This document shows positions 40,185-52,300 of a DNA stretch of 64,000 bases, one piece after another. Source of the DNA: a virus; IMG/VR virus record IMGVR_UViG_3300029787_000002, positions 105,643 through 169,642 of that record. The stretch is one strand, 5' to 3'. The notes below the pieces were generated by a model. The model was not told the origin of the DNA. It saw only the letters and a program-made list of their open reading frames with translations, and ran no database searches. The position numbers and the translations under genes are program-made. Numbering within the stretch: position 1 is the stretch's first letter; each line of letters opens with the position of its first letter.

Positions 40185-40729
40185 TGTCAGTACAAGCAGC
40201 AGCACTATTCATGGGAACATGTAGTGGACATGGTAAAGCAAATGGTGTCAACTGGCACCCAGGTCCAGGTGGAGGCATCTTATCTCCTTGCCCTCATCCA
40301 TCTCTTGCACCTTATATTGTACCAAAGGGTATGGAGATTGCGGATAATTTTGCAACATGGTTACCTACAGCACAACTTCCGTTGGAACCTATTGTAAGAA
40401 ACGTGGTAATTAATAAGAAGATCCCTATTATTGATCAGGATAACTTAATTCCACATCCTACAGTCACACAGCATGTTACTATGTCAGTAGGATTCAAATG
40501 TTTCACGGTAAGAAATACTCCTGCGTGGCATTGTACTATTGGAACAGGCGGAGGTGGTCGAGAAGCAGCTACAGGTCATGCTCGAAGACTTTTTGCAACT
40601 ACAAAGACAGTATTCATTAATGGAAAGCGTGCAGGTAGGATGGCAGATCCATTTGGAAATAAAACAGTTCCATTTCCATGTTTGAGTGTCGTTGCAGGAG
40701 CAAGTAAAGACGTATTCATCGGAAGTTGA
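40184..40729 (+). CDS. PAAR-like spike-tip protein
   Basis: This is a 181-aa protein with Gly/His/Cys-rich segments (CSGHGKANGVNWHPGPGGG) and the PAAR-style pattern VFINGKRAGRMADPFG, then CLSVVAGASKDVFIGS. PAAR proteins form the sharp, metal-holding tip at the end of the gp5 needle; T4 gp5.4 is an example. The place between a structural gene and gp25 fits. The PAAR assignment rests on motif shape rather than an alignment. Confidence 0.6.
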   Translation: MSVQAAALFMGTCSGHGKANGVNWHPGPGGGILSPCPHPSLAPYIVPKGMEIADNFATWLPTAQLPLEPIVRNVVINKKIPIIDQDNLIPHPTVTQHVTMSVGFKCFTVRNTPAWHCTIGTGGGGREAATGHARRLFATTKTVFINGKRAGRMADPFGNKTVPFPCLSVVAGASKDVFIGS

Positions 40730-40735
40730 TAAATA
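40728..40735 (+). promoter_or_regulatory. T4-like late promoter (GATAAATA)
   Basis: GATAAATA overlaps the TGA stop of the PAAR-like gene and lies 31 nt before ATG 40767. It would start the gp25-gp6-giant operon. Confidence 0.65.
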
Positions 40736-40766
40736 AAGTGGGATAGCAACCCCATTAAAAGTTCTA

Positions 40767-40931
40767 ATGTCGTATACATTACACTTTTTAATGATTAATC
40801 CCGATCGCGATCCAAAGTACATGTTAGAAACACATGGAACTGTAGGACTAGTCACAGATTACGGTTCGACTGCCTACATAGAGAAAGCAAAAACTAAAAA
40901 AGAAGTTAAAGCACCTAGCAAATGGCGTTAA
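40767..40931 (+). CDS. Small hypothetical protein before gp25
   Basis: This is a 54-aa protein (MSYTLHFLMINPDRDPKYML...) ending KAPSKWR. It overlaps the gp25 start by 10 nt, suggesting translational coupling. It has a short N-terminal strand and no known domain. It is the first gene behind the late promoter. Confidence 0.55.
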   Translation: MSYTLHFLMINPDRDPKYMLETHGTVGLVTDYGSTAYIEKAKTKKEVKAPSKWR

Positions 40932-41341
40932 AGGATATAAAAGGTCAAAACTTTAAGAGGTCTCGAAGATTCGACGACCTTAATATTGCTTTGACCAAAA
41001 ATCCTTTTACAAAAGATGTCTATAGTGTGAAAAACGACAACGCTATCAAACAAGCAATTAAAAACTTGGTTCTCACCTCTCCTGGTGAGAAACCATTCCA
41101 ACCTCTTGTAGGTTCAAGGGTAAGTCAATTACTTTTTGAACCTTTGGATGCATTTACCGCAGATGCAATTAAGCAAGAGATCATAAATACCATTACACAG
41201 CATGAACCAAGAGTAAATCTTACTGAAGTCGATGTAACACCGATCTATGCGAATAACAAGATCAACATAACGGTAGAATATCAGATTGTCGGATTGCCCA
41301 TTGTTGAATCGATATCCTTTGTCTTACAGAGACCCGAATAA
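40922..41341 (+). CDS. gp25: Baseplate wedge subunit gp25
   Basis: This is a 139-aa protein of the gp25/GPW family, with the EPR motif (residues 95-97) and the surrounding LTSPGEKPFQPLVGSRV block. In T4 it is about 132 aa and nucleates the tail sheath at the baseplate. It starts within the previous gene and overlaps gp6 by 1 nt. It is a highly reliable call. Confidence 0.9.
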   Translation: MALKDIKGQNFKRSRRFDDLNIALTKNPFTKDVYSVKNDNAIKQAIKNLVLTSPGEKPFQPLVGSRVSQLLFEPLDAFTADAIKQEIINTITQHEPRVNLTEVDVTPIYANNKINITVEYQIVGLPIVESISFVLQRPE

Positions 41342-43374
41342 TGCAACCGAATAACCTAACAGCACTAGACTTTGAAGATGTCAAAGCAAGTATTAAATCA
41401 TACCTAAGAACTCGAAGTGAGTTTACGGATTATGACTTTGATGGTTCTGCATTATCGTATATGGTTGATGCACTTGCTTATAATACTTACTATACAGCAT
41501 TCAATGCTAACATGTCACTGAATGAAGCATTCTTGCCTTCATCTACAGTTAGAGATAACGTCGTTAATATTGCCAAGTTAATGAATTACACTCCTAGAAG
41601 TGTAATTTCATCTAGAGCGTCTGTAAAAATTGATGTTCAGACTTCTCAAGCAAATGGAGTGTACCCAAGTAGTGTTACCTTGAAGAAAGGTTCTATTGCG
41701 ACTGGTGGTAACTTCGTTTGGAACATTTTAAGAGATACTACTGCTGAAGTTAGTCCCACTACAGGTATTGGTACCTTTCCTGAGGTTTGTATCTACGAAG
41801 GACAAATTGTAAACTTCCAGTACATTGTTAATACCTTTGCAAGACAAACATATGCAATCCCTTCTGCAGAAGCAGACCTTGCAACACTCAAAGTTAGTGT
41901 AAAAGCAAACGAGACTGCCACAGCAGCGGATATTTACAACCAAGTAGACACTGTTACTGGTCTAACCGCATCTACCCGCGCATACTTCCTTTCTGAAGGT
42001 GAGGATATGCGCTTTGAGGTTAGGTTTGGTGATGATAGTGTCGGAAGAGCATTAAAAGACGGAGAAGTCGTACAATTCGAGTATTTGGTGACTTCTGGCA
42101 AGGAAGCAAATGAAGTTAACTCATTTGGTTACGTTGGAACCGCGATAGATGCTACAGGAACTAATGTTGTTACTTCTGATGTAACTCTAACGGTTTTACA
42201 TCGTTCTCAGATGGGAACTGGTGCGGAAAGTATTGAATCTATCAAATATAACGCTCCAAGATACTACTCTTCTCAATATAGAGCAGTTACAGCGCAAGAT
42301 TACGCTTTAATCACTCAAAGGATCTATGATAATGCGGATTCCGTTGTTGCTTATGGTGGAGACAGTTTAAATCCTCCTATTTACGGAAAAGTCTTTATTG
42401 CAATCAAAACTAAGACAGGATCCCTTCTAAATGACGCTACGAAGAAGGAAATTTCTGCTAACCTTAGGAAGTATGCCATGGCATCGATTGACCCTGTTGT
42501 AGTCGATCCTGATAACGTATACATCTATACTAAGATCTTTGCTCTATACGATACTGGAGCAGGAAGTAGTTCCTCACAGATTAAAACTGATATTCAGACA
42601 TCGATTAATGATTGGGCAACTCAAACACAAATTAATAACTTCAACTCAACCTTTAGAGGTTCTGCATACGAGAAAGCAATCACTCTTGCTAATAATGCCA
42701 TTACTGACGTTTCACTTCAGACAACTACTCTAAAATACATTACACCAAATAGTAACCAGACCAATACTTACTGTATTAGCACTGGTAGTGGACTTTATAA
42801 CTCCGCACCTTCTAAAGATGGTGATGACGGTACTTGTAAGAAAGAACCTGTCTTGTTATCAGGAACATTTAGAACTGCAGACCGTCCTGGAGTAGATCAG
42901 CAGTTTGAAGACGATGGATATGGAAATCTACGCATTTTCTATAATACAGGTACTAAAAAGGTATATACGAACAACTCAATCGGTACAGTCAACTATGATA
43001 CTGGAGAAATCTGTTTTGGTCCAGTAAATGTGATCAGTACAGGAACAAATGTTCCGTCTTCTTCGGCAGTAAATATCACAGACACTGTAACTGGTGCAGG
43101 TAGTGTTACAGATCCATCACTTCTCCCTGGAGACCTAAGGATTCCTGTTATTACTATTCCTGCCAACAGTGGTACCATTCCTGCTTCAACCCCAGGAACA
43201 ATTATCAATATTATTAGTCCTGAGGTAACAGTATCACCAATTGGTACAACACCACCTGCCTCTGTCCCTCTAAATAGTTTGACACCAACGATATTTGATG
43301 ATACCCCCTCAGTTGTGGAGGTTGCACCAATTGATAACAGCGGTGGTCTAAACACATCAACCTGTTTCTCGTAA
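41341..43374 (+). CDS. gp6: Baseplate wedge subunit gp6
   Basis: This is a 677-aa protein (T4 gp6 is 660). The N-terminal region LTALDFEDVKASIKSYLRTR, then SYMVDALAYNTYYTAFNANM and LNEAFLPSSTVRDNVVNIAK, is the typical gp6 / baseplate J-like opening. It forms the inner baseplate ring. It is followed at 7 nt by the giant gene, the place of gp7 in T4. Beyond residue about 560 is a Pro/Thr/Ser-rich tail. Confidence 0.88.
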   Translation: MQPNNLTALDFEDVKASIKSYLRTRSEFTDYDFDGSALSYMVDALAYNTYYTAFNANMSLNEAFLPSSTVRDNVVNIAKLMNYTPRSVISSRASVKIDVQTSQANGVYPSSVTLKKGSIATGGNFVWNILRDTTAEVSPTTGIGTFPEVCIYEGQIVNFQYIVNTFARQTYAIPSAEADLATLKVSVKANETATAADIYNQVDTVTGLTASTRAYFLSEGEDMRFEVRFGDDSVGRALKDGEVVQFEYLVTSGKEANEVNSFGYVGTAIDATGTNVVTSDVTLTVLHRSQMGTGAESIESIKYNAPRYYSSQYRAVTAQDYALITQRIYDNADSVVAYGGDSLNPPIYGKVFIAIKTKTGSLLNDATKKEISANLRKYAMASIDPVVVDPDNVYIYTKIFALYDTGAGSSSSQIKTDIQTSINDWATQTQINNFNSTFRGSAYEKAITLANNAITDVSLQTTTLKYITPNSNQTNTYCISTGSGLYNSAPSKDGDDGTCKKEPVLLSGTFRTADRPGVDQQFEDDGYGNLRIFYNTGTKKVYTNNSIGTVNYDTGEICFGPVNVISTGTNVPSSSAVNITDTVTGAGSVTDPSLLPGDLRIPVITIPANSGTIPASTPGTIINIISPEVTVSPIGTTPPASVPLNSLTPTIFDDTPSVVEVAPIDNSGGLNTSTCFS

Positions 43375-43381
43375 AGCGTAG

Positions 43382-46300
43382 ATGAACATTAATAAGGTTT
43401 CCCAGTCGATTGAGTCTCAATCACCAGACTTTATTGGATCAGAATATCCTCTGTTTAATAAGTTTCTTGAGTATTATTACAAATCTCAAGAGAAGACTGG
43501 TTTAGGGCAAAATATACTTAATAACTTCCTCCAGTATCTTGATATCGACAAACTCGATATCGGTATCCTAGATGGTGCGACAACGCTTGTAGAAGCGATT
43601 ACAGATAGTTCAGATAAGATCGTTGTTGAGAGTATCAACCCTTTCCTAGAAACGAATGGGTCTATTCTAGTTGGCGATGAAGTCATATATTATGAAGGTG
43701 TAGATAAATCTCCAGAGATCTCACTTTCTCCAGGTATTTCATATGAACAGGTAAAACTTAAGTGGACTACTCTTGCTAGTCTTATCAACAGTTTTGATGG
43801 TACCACTACAGCATTTGCAATAACATCTCAAGACAGTCCAATTGCTCCCCCTTCAGCACAGCATTTGGTTGTTTCTTTGTATGGTAATATTTTAGTTCCA
43901 AATATTGATTATACAGTTAGCGGATCAAATATCGTATTCACTACTGCACCTAGAACCAAAATTCCTGCTGATGATGCAGGTTCAACTTACATCTTCTATC
44001 TTAGCGGTTTTGTTGAGAACACCATTTATGGATTAGACAATCTTTCTGGTGCTTTTGGTGATGGTAAGAAGCAATTCAGTCTAACTCGTAATGGAGTTAA
44101 GTATGAACCAGAAGTTGAAGAGTATTTGAATGTCATTTATGATAATCGTCTCTTAGTTCCTAAAGTTGATTACTTTATTGATGAAGATCAATTTGTATTT
44201 AAAGTAGCACCCCTTAACGGTCGTTTCTTATCAATCCATGCAATTGAGGCACCTATTCCGTCTTTCGGTAGTGGTGCAGTTGGTTTTTCTCGTATTAATG
44301 ATAATGGACTTCTAACAAGTGTCTCATCTAGTGCTATTGGTACTGGATATCGCTTTGAATATCCTCCTCAAGTTAGCATTGACTCTGAGCAAGGTTCAGG
44401 TGCTGCTGCAACTGCCCTTGTTAACGGTTTGAAGTCAATCACCCTACTAGAGGGTGGAAGGGGTTACAGCACGACTAACCCTCCTGTTGTGCAGGTTCAA
44501 TCTCCTACTAAAACTGGTTCTAGTCAAGCAACTATTAGTGCAACGGTTACTGACGGTTCAGTTACTGCACTGAGCATTACTAACTCTGGTTCTGGTTATA
44601 CCTTTACTCCTAGAATTACTTTTGTTCAACCTGGTGGGGCAAAACTGGGTACTCCAGTTATTACTAATGAACAGGTAACATCAATCCCTGTTACTGACGG
44701 AGGTTTTGGTTATACTACTGCTCCAACTGTTTATATTGATGAATCAACTGGTTCAAACCCAATTAAGGCAGCATTAAGAGCAAATCTTACTGAAGGTAAG
44801 GTTACTAGCATTTCAATCTTAAATGCAGGACAAGGATATACAACTGTTCCTAGAGTTGCGATTGTAGACCCTGTAGGTGCACAAGTATTACAAACTGTTG
44901 TTGATGGTGATGGTAGAGTCATCAGAATCGAATTACTTAATGGTGGTGGCGGATATGACGATGTTCCTTCTGTTTATATTGTAGATAATAGAACTAACGG
45001 TGGTACTGGCGCAACTGCGGTTGCTTCTATTTTCAACGGTCGAATTACTGATCTTAATATTACTAATTTTGGTAGCGGTTACTCTGCTGCTAATCCTCCT
45101 GAGATTGTAATCCAAGCACCTCCTCAGGCAAAAGCATCTGTTGAAATTGGTCTTAATGAAGTCACAGGTTTCGTAGTTACTGAGTCAGGTAAAGGATACA
45201 ACAAGGCAGCATTTACTGGATGTGCGAGAGCAGCATCTGGTATTACTAAGTACACTGAAACAGGTAATGCAGTATTCAGTAATAACACTACAGCAGCATC
45301 TGCAGCGGTTGGTTCAAGCGTTAAGTGTTTGGATGCACTATTTGTTAAGAGACTACTAGACAAGTATACAGAACAGTTCTTACCTGATGTTCCAGAACTT
45401 GACTACTCTAAGATTGATGTTCGTACATCGATCAAAACTATTAAAGATTTTTATTCATCTAAAGGTACTTCGTTCAGTATTGCTTATCTGTTCAAGTTAC
45501 TTTACGGTGAAACTGTTACGGTCACATATCCAAAAGACCAAATCATCAAACCCTCTGCAGCAACTTGGTCTATCGACACAATTTTGCGTGCAACCCTAGT
45601 AAGTGGTAATGCTGAGAATATTAGAGATGGTTTGTTAACTCAAGAAGCAGATATTGCAGATCCTAATGTAACTGCTGCAAGTGCCTTAGTTGAAAACTAT
45701 ATTTCAATCAAAACCTCTGATGTAGAGATCTTTGAACTTGTTCTTTCAGAAGAAACTATTGTTGGGACGTTTACCGTACCATATAAGACAAAACTTGCTG
45801 AACCTCTCAATCAAACTGATTCGATCATTACGGTTGACTCTACAATTGGTTGGCCAGAACGAAATGGTGAGTTTGTCATCGGTGGTGGTACAACAACTGA
45901 ACTTGTACAGTATAAAGAGAAATCACTCAACCAGTTCATCGAATGTACTCGTTCTGCAAACGGTATTGTAGAAGACTGGGATTCTGCAACTCAAGTTGCT
46001 TCTAACTTCACGGTATATGTGAATAGAGGAACTACTCAAGAAGTAGTGTTAAATGTTGTTGGTATTGTTGATGCACAGCAAACTGTTCTTACTGACACTG
46101 GTTCATACTACTTACCTGGCGATAAACTCGCTGTGTCTAAGTTAGGTGGAACTAGTATTGATCCTCATTTAACTACATGGTTATATAACGTCAAAAAACT
46201 TATCAATGTCTCTACAGTTGTCTTTGGAGGTGTTAATAATAGGTTTGCAACTATTACTTGTTCAAACAATCACGGTTTATTGGTTGGTGATCAGGTTACA

Positions 46301-49300
46301 GTTTATGGTGCAAACCCAATCATCTATAATGGAACATTCCTTGTAACATCTAGGGATAGTGCAACAGTATTCCAGTATCAGTTACCCCAACCCGCAACTG
46401 TGGTACCACAGGGTAACATTTTAGTATCTGTTGACTTGAACAAAGGTAAGTCTACAAGTACTGCTGTATTGAATGCTATTGGTCCTTATACGACTAACGT
46501 TCAAAACTCATTCTTCAATACAAACTATGCATACCTAGCATCTACAGGTATTCCAAACTATAATATTGGTCCTTTCCCAGGATCTGCTCTGCTTCCAGGA
46601 AACCAACGTAAGTTGAATCGTTTCCCGATTACTTCTACAACAATTTCTACAAAGAATACTGTTTCTCCAGGTCCTATCGGAACTTGGGTTAATGGCGTCT
46701 CTATCTGGTCTTATAAGTCAACTCTCAAGAAAACCTTTGGTGCTGTAACTAGCGTTGCTATTACAAATGCAGGTAAAGAATATGATGCTGCCTCTCCACC
46801 TGTATTAACTATCAGTGGTGGCGGAGGAACTGGTGCAACTGCTGCAGTTGTTGTTAACGGTTCTGTTAATGAAATTACTGTATCTACAGGGGGTTCTGGG
46901 TTTACTTCTTCTCCTCTAGTCTCTATCGTTGGTGGAGGCGGTTCTGGAGCGTCTGCAACTGCTATTATTACAAAAGGGGTTGTCTCTAGAATTCTAATCA
47001 ACTCAGGTGGTAGTGGATACACCTCACAACCTTCTATTACTGTTGTTGGTGGCGGTGGTACTGGTGCTGCAGCAACTGCATCTGTTCGTGGTCCTATTCA
47101 GTCTGTTTCCGTTGGATCAGGTGGTAGTTCTTATACTTCTACTCCTACGGTATCGTTAAGTTCTGGTAGTGGTGCTGTTGCACAGGCAATTGTACAGAAT
47201 GGTCGTATTATTTCGATCGCTATTATTTCTGCAGGTTCTGGATATACAACTGCTCCTGAAATTACTATTCAGGGTGAAGGTTTTGGTGCTGTTGCTAGAG
47301 CATCTATTGATACTGATGGTGAAAATGCAGGTAGAGTTACAAGCATTTCTATTATTAACCGAGGTATTGGATATCTTCAAGGAACAACTATCATTAACTT
47401 GAACTCTGTTGGTTCTGAAGCAACTTTTACTGCAAACGTATTTGAATGGACTTATAACTTACAATCAACTACTACATTTGATACTGCTAAGGGTTCTGTC
47501 TTTGAAGGATTTAATAATCAGTATGGTGGTGAGTATGCTCACTTATCAAACCCTCAAACACTAAGATATATTCTTGGTGACAACTTATTTGAAAATGCAT
47601 CAGGCGTAATCAAAGAACAGGAAGATGGTTTACTACACTCTCCTATTATTGGTTGGGCATTTGATGGTAACCCAATTTACGGTCCTTATGGTTACTCTGA
47701 TCCTACTGATCAGTCATCTGCGATCCAAAAACTTAATACTTCATATAGATTAAAGACAAATCTTGTTTATAATGTAGATTCTAACCCAAATCCTGTTAGA
47801 ACAGCAGGTCCTTTACTATCTGCTGAGGCAGCAGGTAAATTTGTTGAGGACTATGAGTATGTGTTCGGTCTTGGTGCATTAGATCAGTATAACGGTAGAT
47901 TCTGTAAGACTCCTGAGTATCCCGAAGGTAGATATTCTTACTTCGTTACTATTGATGCAACTGACGATGGTAATCCATTATTCCCTTATGTTATGGGTCC
48001 TAGTTTCAACTCTGTTGTTGATTCTTGGAACTTGAATGCTAGTGCACAACAGCAAAATATTCCTACTGGTGTTGTTAGATATCGTGATCCTTATGAGAAT
48101 GTTGATATTGACGTTGAGAGGGCACCCAATGCTTCTACAAACGCTCTAACACTAGAGAATGGAGATGTATTACTATTTGATATAGAAGACGAAGATAGAA
48201 GTGGTGTTATTGAAGCGGATGAGACTGCTGATCCCGATCAGGTCTTTGAAGAGTCACCATTACAGTTATTTGATTACTTCCCCAAAGTCAAGTTTGACTC
48301 TAAGGTTGATATTGAAGTTGAAACAACTACTAAGTTTGAAGATGCTTCTGTAACTGGATTTACAGTTGAAAACCCAGGTATATCTTATCAGGTTAATGAT
48401 AGACTAATCTTTGACAATACTGATACCGATGGTAGTGGTGTTTCTGCTCGTATTTCTAGAATTAAAGGTGAAGCGGTTGAAGCATATACATTTGAAAATG
48501 TAAGTGGTAATAACTTCGGTGTTCTTACTACAGTCAATCCTCACAACTTACAAGCAGGTGATAGTGTCTTTATTGACTACACTCCTGTCATGGACAGCAC
48601 TAATAAGACATTTGTTGTTCGTCAATTTAAAGGTATTGAAGAGATTGTAGTTAATCAAACTGGATCTGGTTATAATACTGATATTCCTCCTACTATCATT
48701 ATCGATGGTAATGGAACTGGTGGTAGACTTGAAGCAGTTGTAACTTCTGTTGGTTCTATTGAAAATGTCAATATTATCAACTCTGGTTATGGATACACAA
48801 GTAATCCTAGAGTTATCCTTTCACATCCTCAAGTCTTCAAAAAAGCAGACTACTATGTTGCTAAGTTTACTAATAGAAACTATGTGAGGATCAGTGATGT
48901 ATACATTAATGATTCTAAAGAAACTTATATTTGCGGTAAAACTTATGATGCTGCATCTAATGATGTTGCATTCATTGCAAAACTCTCTGCTACAGGTGTT
49001 AAGGAATGGGAAGCATCCTTAGAACTTCCAGGTGGTCAACAAGACTCTGAATTCCTCAAGTTGTATGTTGATGGTAAGAGTATCTGGGTTGTTGGTCAAA
49101 ATAGTCCAAATAGTGTTATTCTTTCCTCTTATAACCCTGATGTTATTCTTTGTAAGTATACTGAAGCAGCAAACGGACTAAGTGCAGCATTAACCTTCCA
49201 AAAAGGTTATGCAGGTATCTCTGGTTCTACTCGTGGTGACTTTATCACTGCTATTAAGAAATACTCTGATACTAGATTCATTATTGGAGGATATACCAAT

Positions 49301-52300
49301 ACTAACTCTGGTGCACCGTATGATGCTTTCATTGCATCTATCGATACTAGTGGTAACTTTGCAATCAAGAGAAAGATTGCATCTTCTAACAAATCGGAAA
49401 AGATTACTGATATTGTTATCGATGGAACAGACGTTTATGCATCTTTAGAACTTGCTGCTACACAATCTAACGCAGATATTGATACTGGTGTTGCTAAGAT
49501 TGCTTTTGGTGTTAATACTATTAGTGTAACTTGGATCAAGCAATTTGCTAATAGTCTGTATTCTATTATGGATACTAGTCTTGCTATTGATGAATTCAAA
49601 GAACTTTATGTTACTGGTGGTCTAAGACTTAAGTCAGACGATACTACTAGAGATAGTTTCTGGGTTGGTAAGATTGATGCAAATGGCACATTTATCTGGA
49701 ACTATCGTTATCTTGCTCCAACTGGAGGATCTATTACTGTTACTCCTAGTTCTGCAATTGATATCTTTGGTGATTTAAACATTGCGTTTACTAGCACCAA
49801 TAATACCAATACTTTACCTACTGTTGATACTGTCAAGATTGGTTATGACGGAAAAATTAAAAATCATACAACTAACCAATTTACACAAAACAATACTGAG
49901 GGTATTACTGCTTACTCTGTTGATGTTGATAACTCTGGTGATATTAATATTGTTGGACAAACTCAATGGAATAGAAACGAGTTTATCTTCCCCTTCACTG
50001 CAGGGTCTAATGCTGATACAACTACTCATTATACCTTAACTTCTACATCAACAAACAACTCCATCACTTATGCCAATGATGTTGCTAAGATCCATGGTTA
50101 TGCAACTGGTGCAACTACTTGGACTCAAGGTAATCTGCAAATTACTTCTGCTCAATTAGGAGCAAGACTTAATAGTGACTTCACTGTTGAGATGATGATT
50201 TATAAAGATACTAATACATCAAGTTTAACTGGTGGTAGTATCACTCAACATACTCTTCTTGCTATCGGTGATGCTGAAGAGGCAACTGGTGGTCTTTGGT
50301 TATACTATGACGTAAGTAGCGGATACTTAGAACTTGTTGTAACTAACGCAACTACTAAACTTAATAGTGCATCTGGTGCAGGACAGTCCTCTCTCAACAA
50401 CATGTTTGCTGATAATACATGGCAGTTTATTGGATTGAAGAAAGAAGGAAATGTCTTTACCGTCTATGTGAACGGTATTCAAGCAATTCAATCTACAGTT
50501 CCTAGTACTGCTCTTGGTAGTAAGCATCTTTATGTTGGTCAGATCCCTGGTAGATCTGGTAGTGCAGGTAACTTTAGAATCAATGAGCAAGGTCAGTTCC
50601 ATGTTGATAACTTCAGATTAAGAAACAGAGCGATTACTCCTACTGTTCCTTCTGATGTTAGTGCATTCCCAACTGCAGGTGGATTTGGTCTCCAATACAC
50701 TTGGACTGATACTGCATGGTTCACTACTAACCTTAACAGATATGACTTCATCGATTATGATGGATTCTCACTTAAAATTGATAAGAATGCTGATGCTGCA
50801 AGAATCGGTACAGTTTCTACTCAAACTAATACTCAACTAGGATTTACAAGAACTGCTGTTACTCCTGTAACTGGTAGTACTCTTACAATGCAGAATACTG
50901 GTTATGCTTTATCTGAGGCAGGATTCCAATCTCTTGACTTTGATGATGCTACAATCAATATGACTCCTGCAACTGAGACTCTTACTTATACTCAGGATGT
51001 TTGGAGTTCTAGAACTGCAACTGTTCCTTCTCCTGGATCTCAGAAACTTAATGTATCTGCTGTTGTTAAAGACAGATATTTCTTCAAGGTTACTCCTACA
51101 ACTAAGATTGATAACATTCAAGAGTTAACGATAAATCAGTCATTTAGGTTTACTGTTGGTAGTAAGTTACGTCTAAACAATGCTGCTGGAACATTTGTCA
51201 ACAGCGGTTATATCGTAAGAGTTGATGATGCAAATAATAAAGTATATCTTGCTGTAAACAATAATACATGGACAGATGATACTGCTACTGGAAACTTAGT
51301 AACTGAACAGTTTAGTGAGCAATCAACTTATGGTATTGTTGGACCTATTCCAAATGATATCAACGTTATTGAGGGTTATACATTCCCATTAGTTAATAAT
51401 ACAACTCCAGGAACTTTTGATATTGATCTTGACAAATATAATTTAGATGGTACTTACAACGCAGCAGGTAGTCAAAATCTTGACTCATTTGCTAAATTCA
51501 AACCATTTGCAACTATTGATTACTCTGTAAGAATCGATGAAGTAGGGGGTTCTTCTCCATTCATCGTTGGTTCTGTTGTACAACTGACTTCCAGTGATAT
51601 CTCATTCAATGCAGCATATAGCACAACACAGATAACAAACTTAACTGGCGTAACCAAAATTACATTAGTTGCTAATCTTGATAAGATCTTACAAGTTTCT
51701 TCTGTTGCAAACAGTGATGAAGTTTACGTTATTACAAGTACTAGTCATTACCTTTCTGCAGGAGACGTACTTTATGTTGATGGTAACCCATCTCAGACTG
51801 TAGGTAGTGTTGTATATGATGAATACGATGGTGCATTCCCTGTTGATCGTGTTATCAGTCCTCTTGAATTCACTTATAAGTTAAATCAAGCAGCAGTTAC
51901 TTCACCTGCTACAACTGCAGGAAATGTCAATATCTTCATGAAGTCTCCGACTTTGAAGATGTACTATGGTCACCAGTATATCTTTGACTTAAGTCACTCC
52001 TCACTTCTTGGTGGCAACCTTTCCTTTGCTAAGGATAGTCTATACAAACTTGAATATTCATTCAACTCTATTGAAAGGGTCGGAACCCCTGGTGTCACTG
52101 GAGCAGGATCACCTACTCCATCTGTGAAACTAAAAGTTGACCCAACAATTGTTACTAATATTTCTTACTACTTTGACCCTTCTAGAACTGGTTCTGATTC
52201 TCCTGTTGTGCCTGGTAGTTACCTCGATGTTGTAGACTCTCCATATAAGGGTAACTTTGTGATCTCCTCTGTTGCAGGTCAGACTATTACTCGTGGTGCT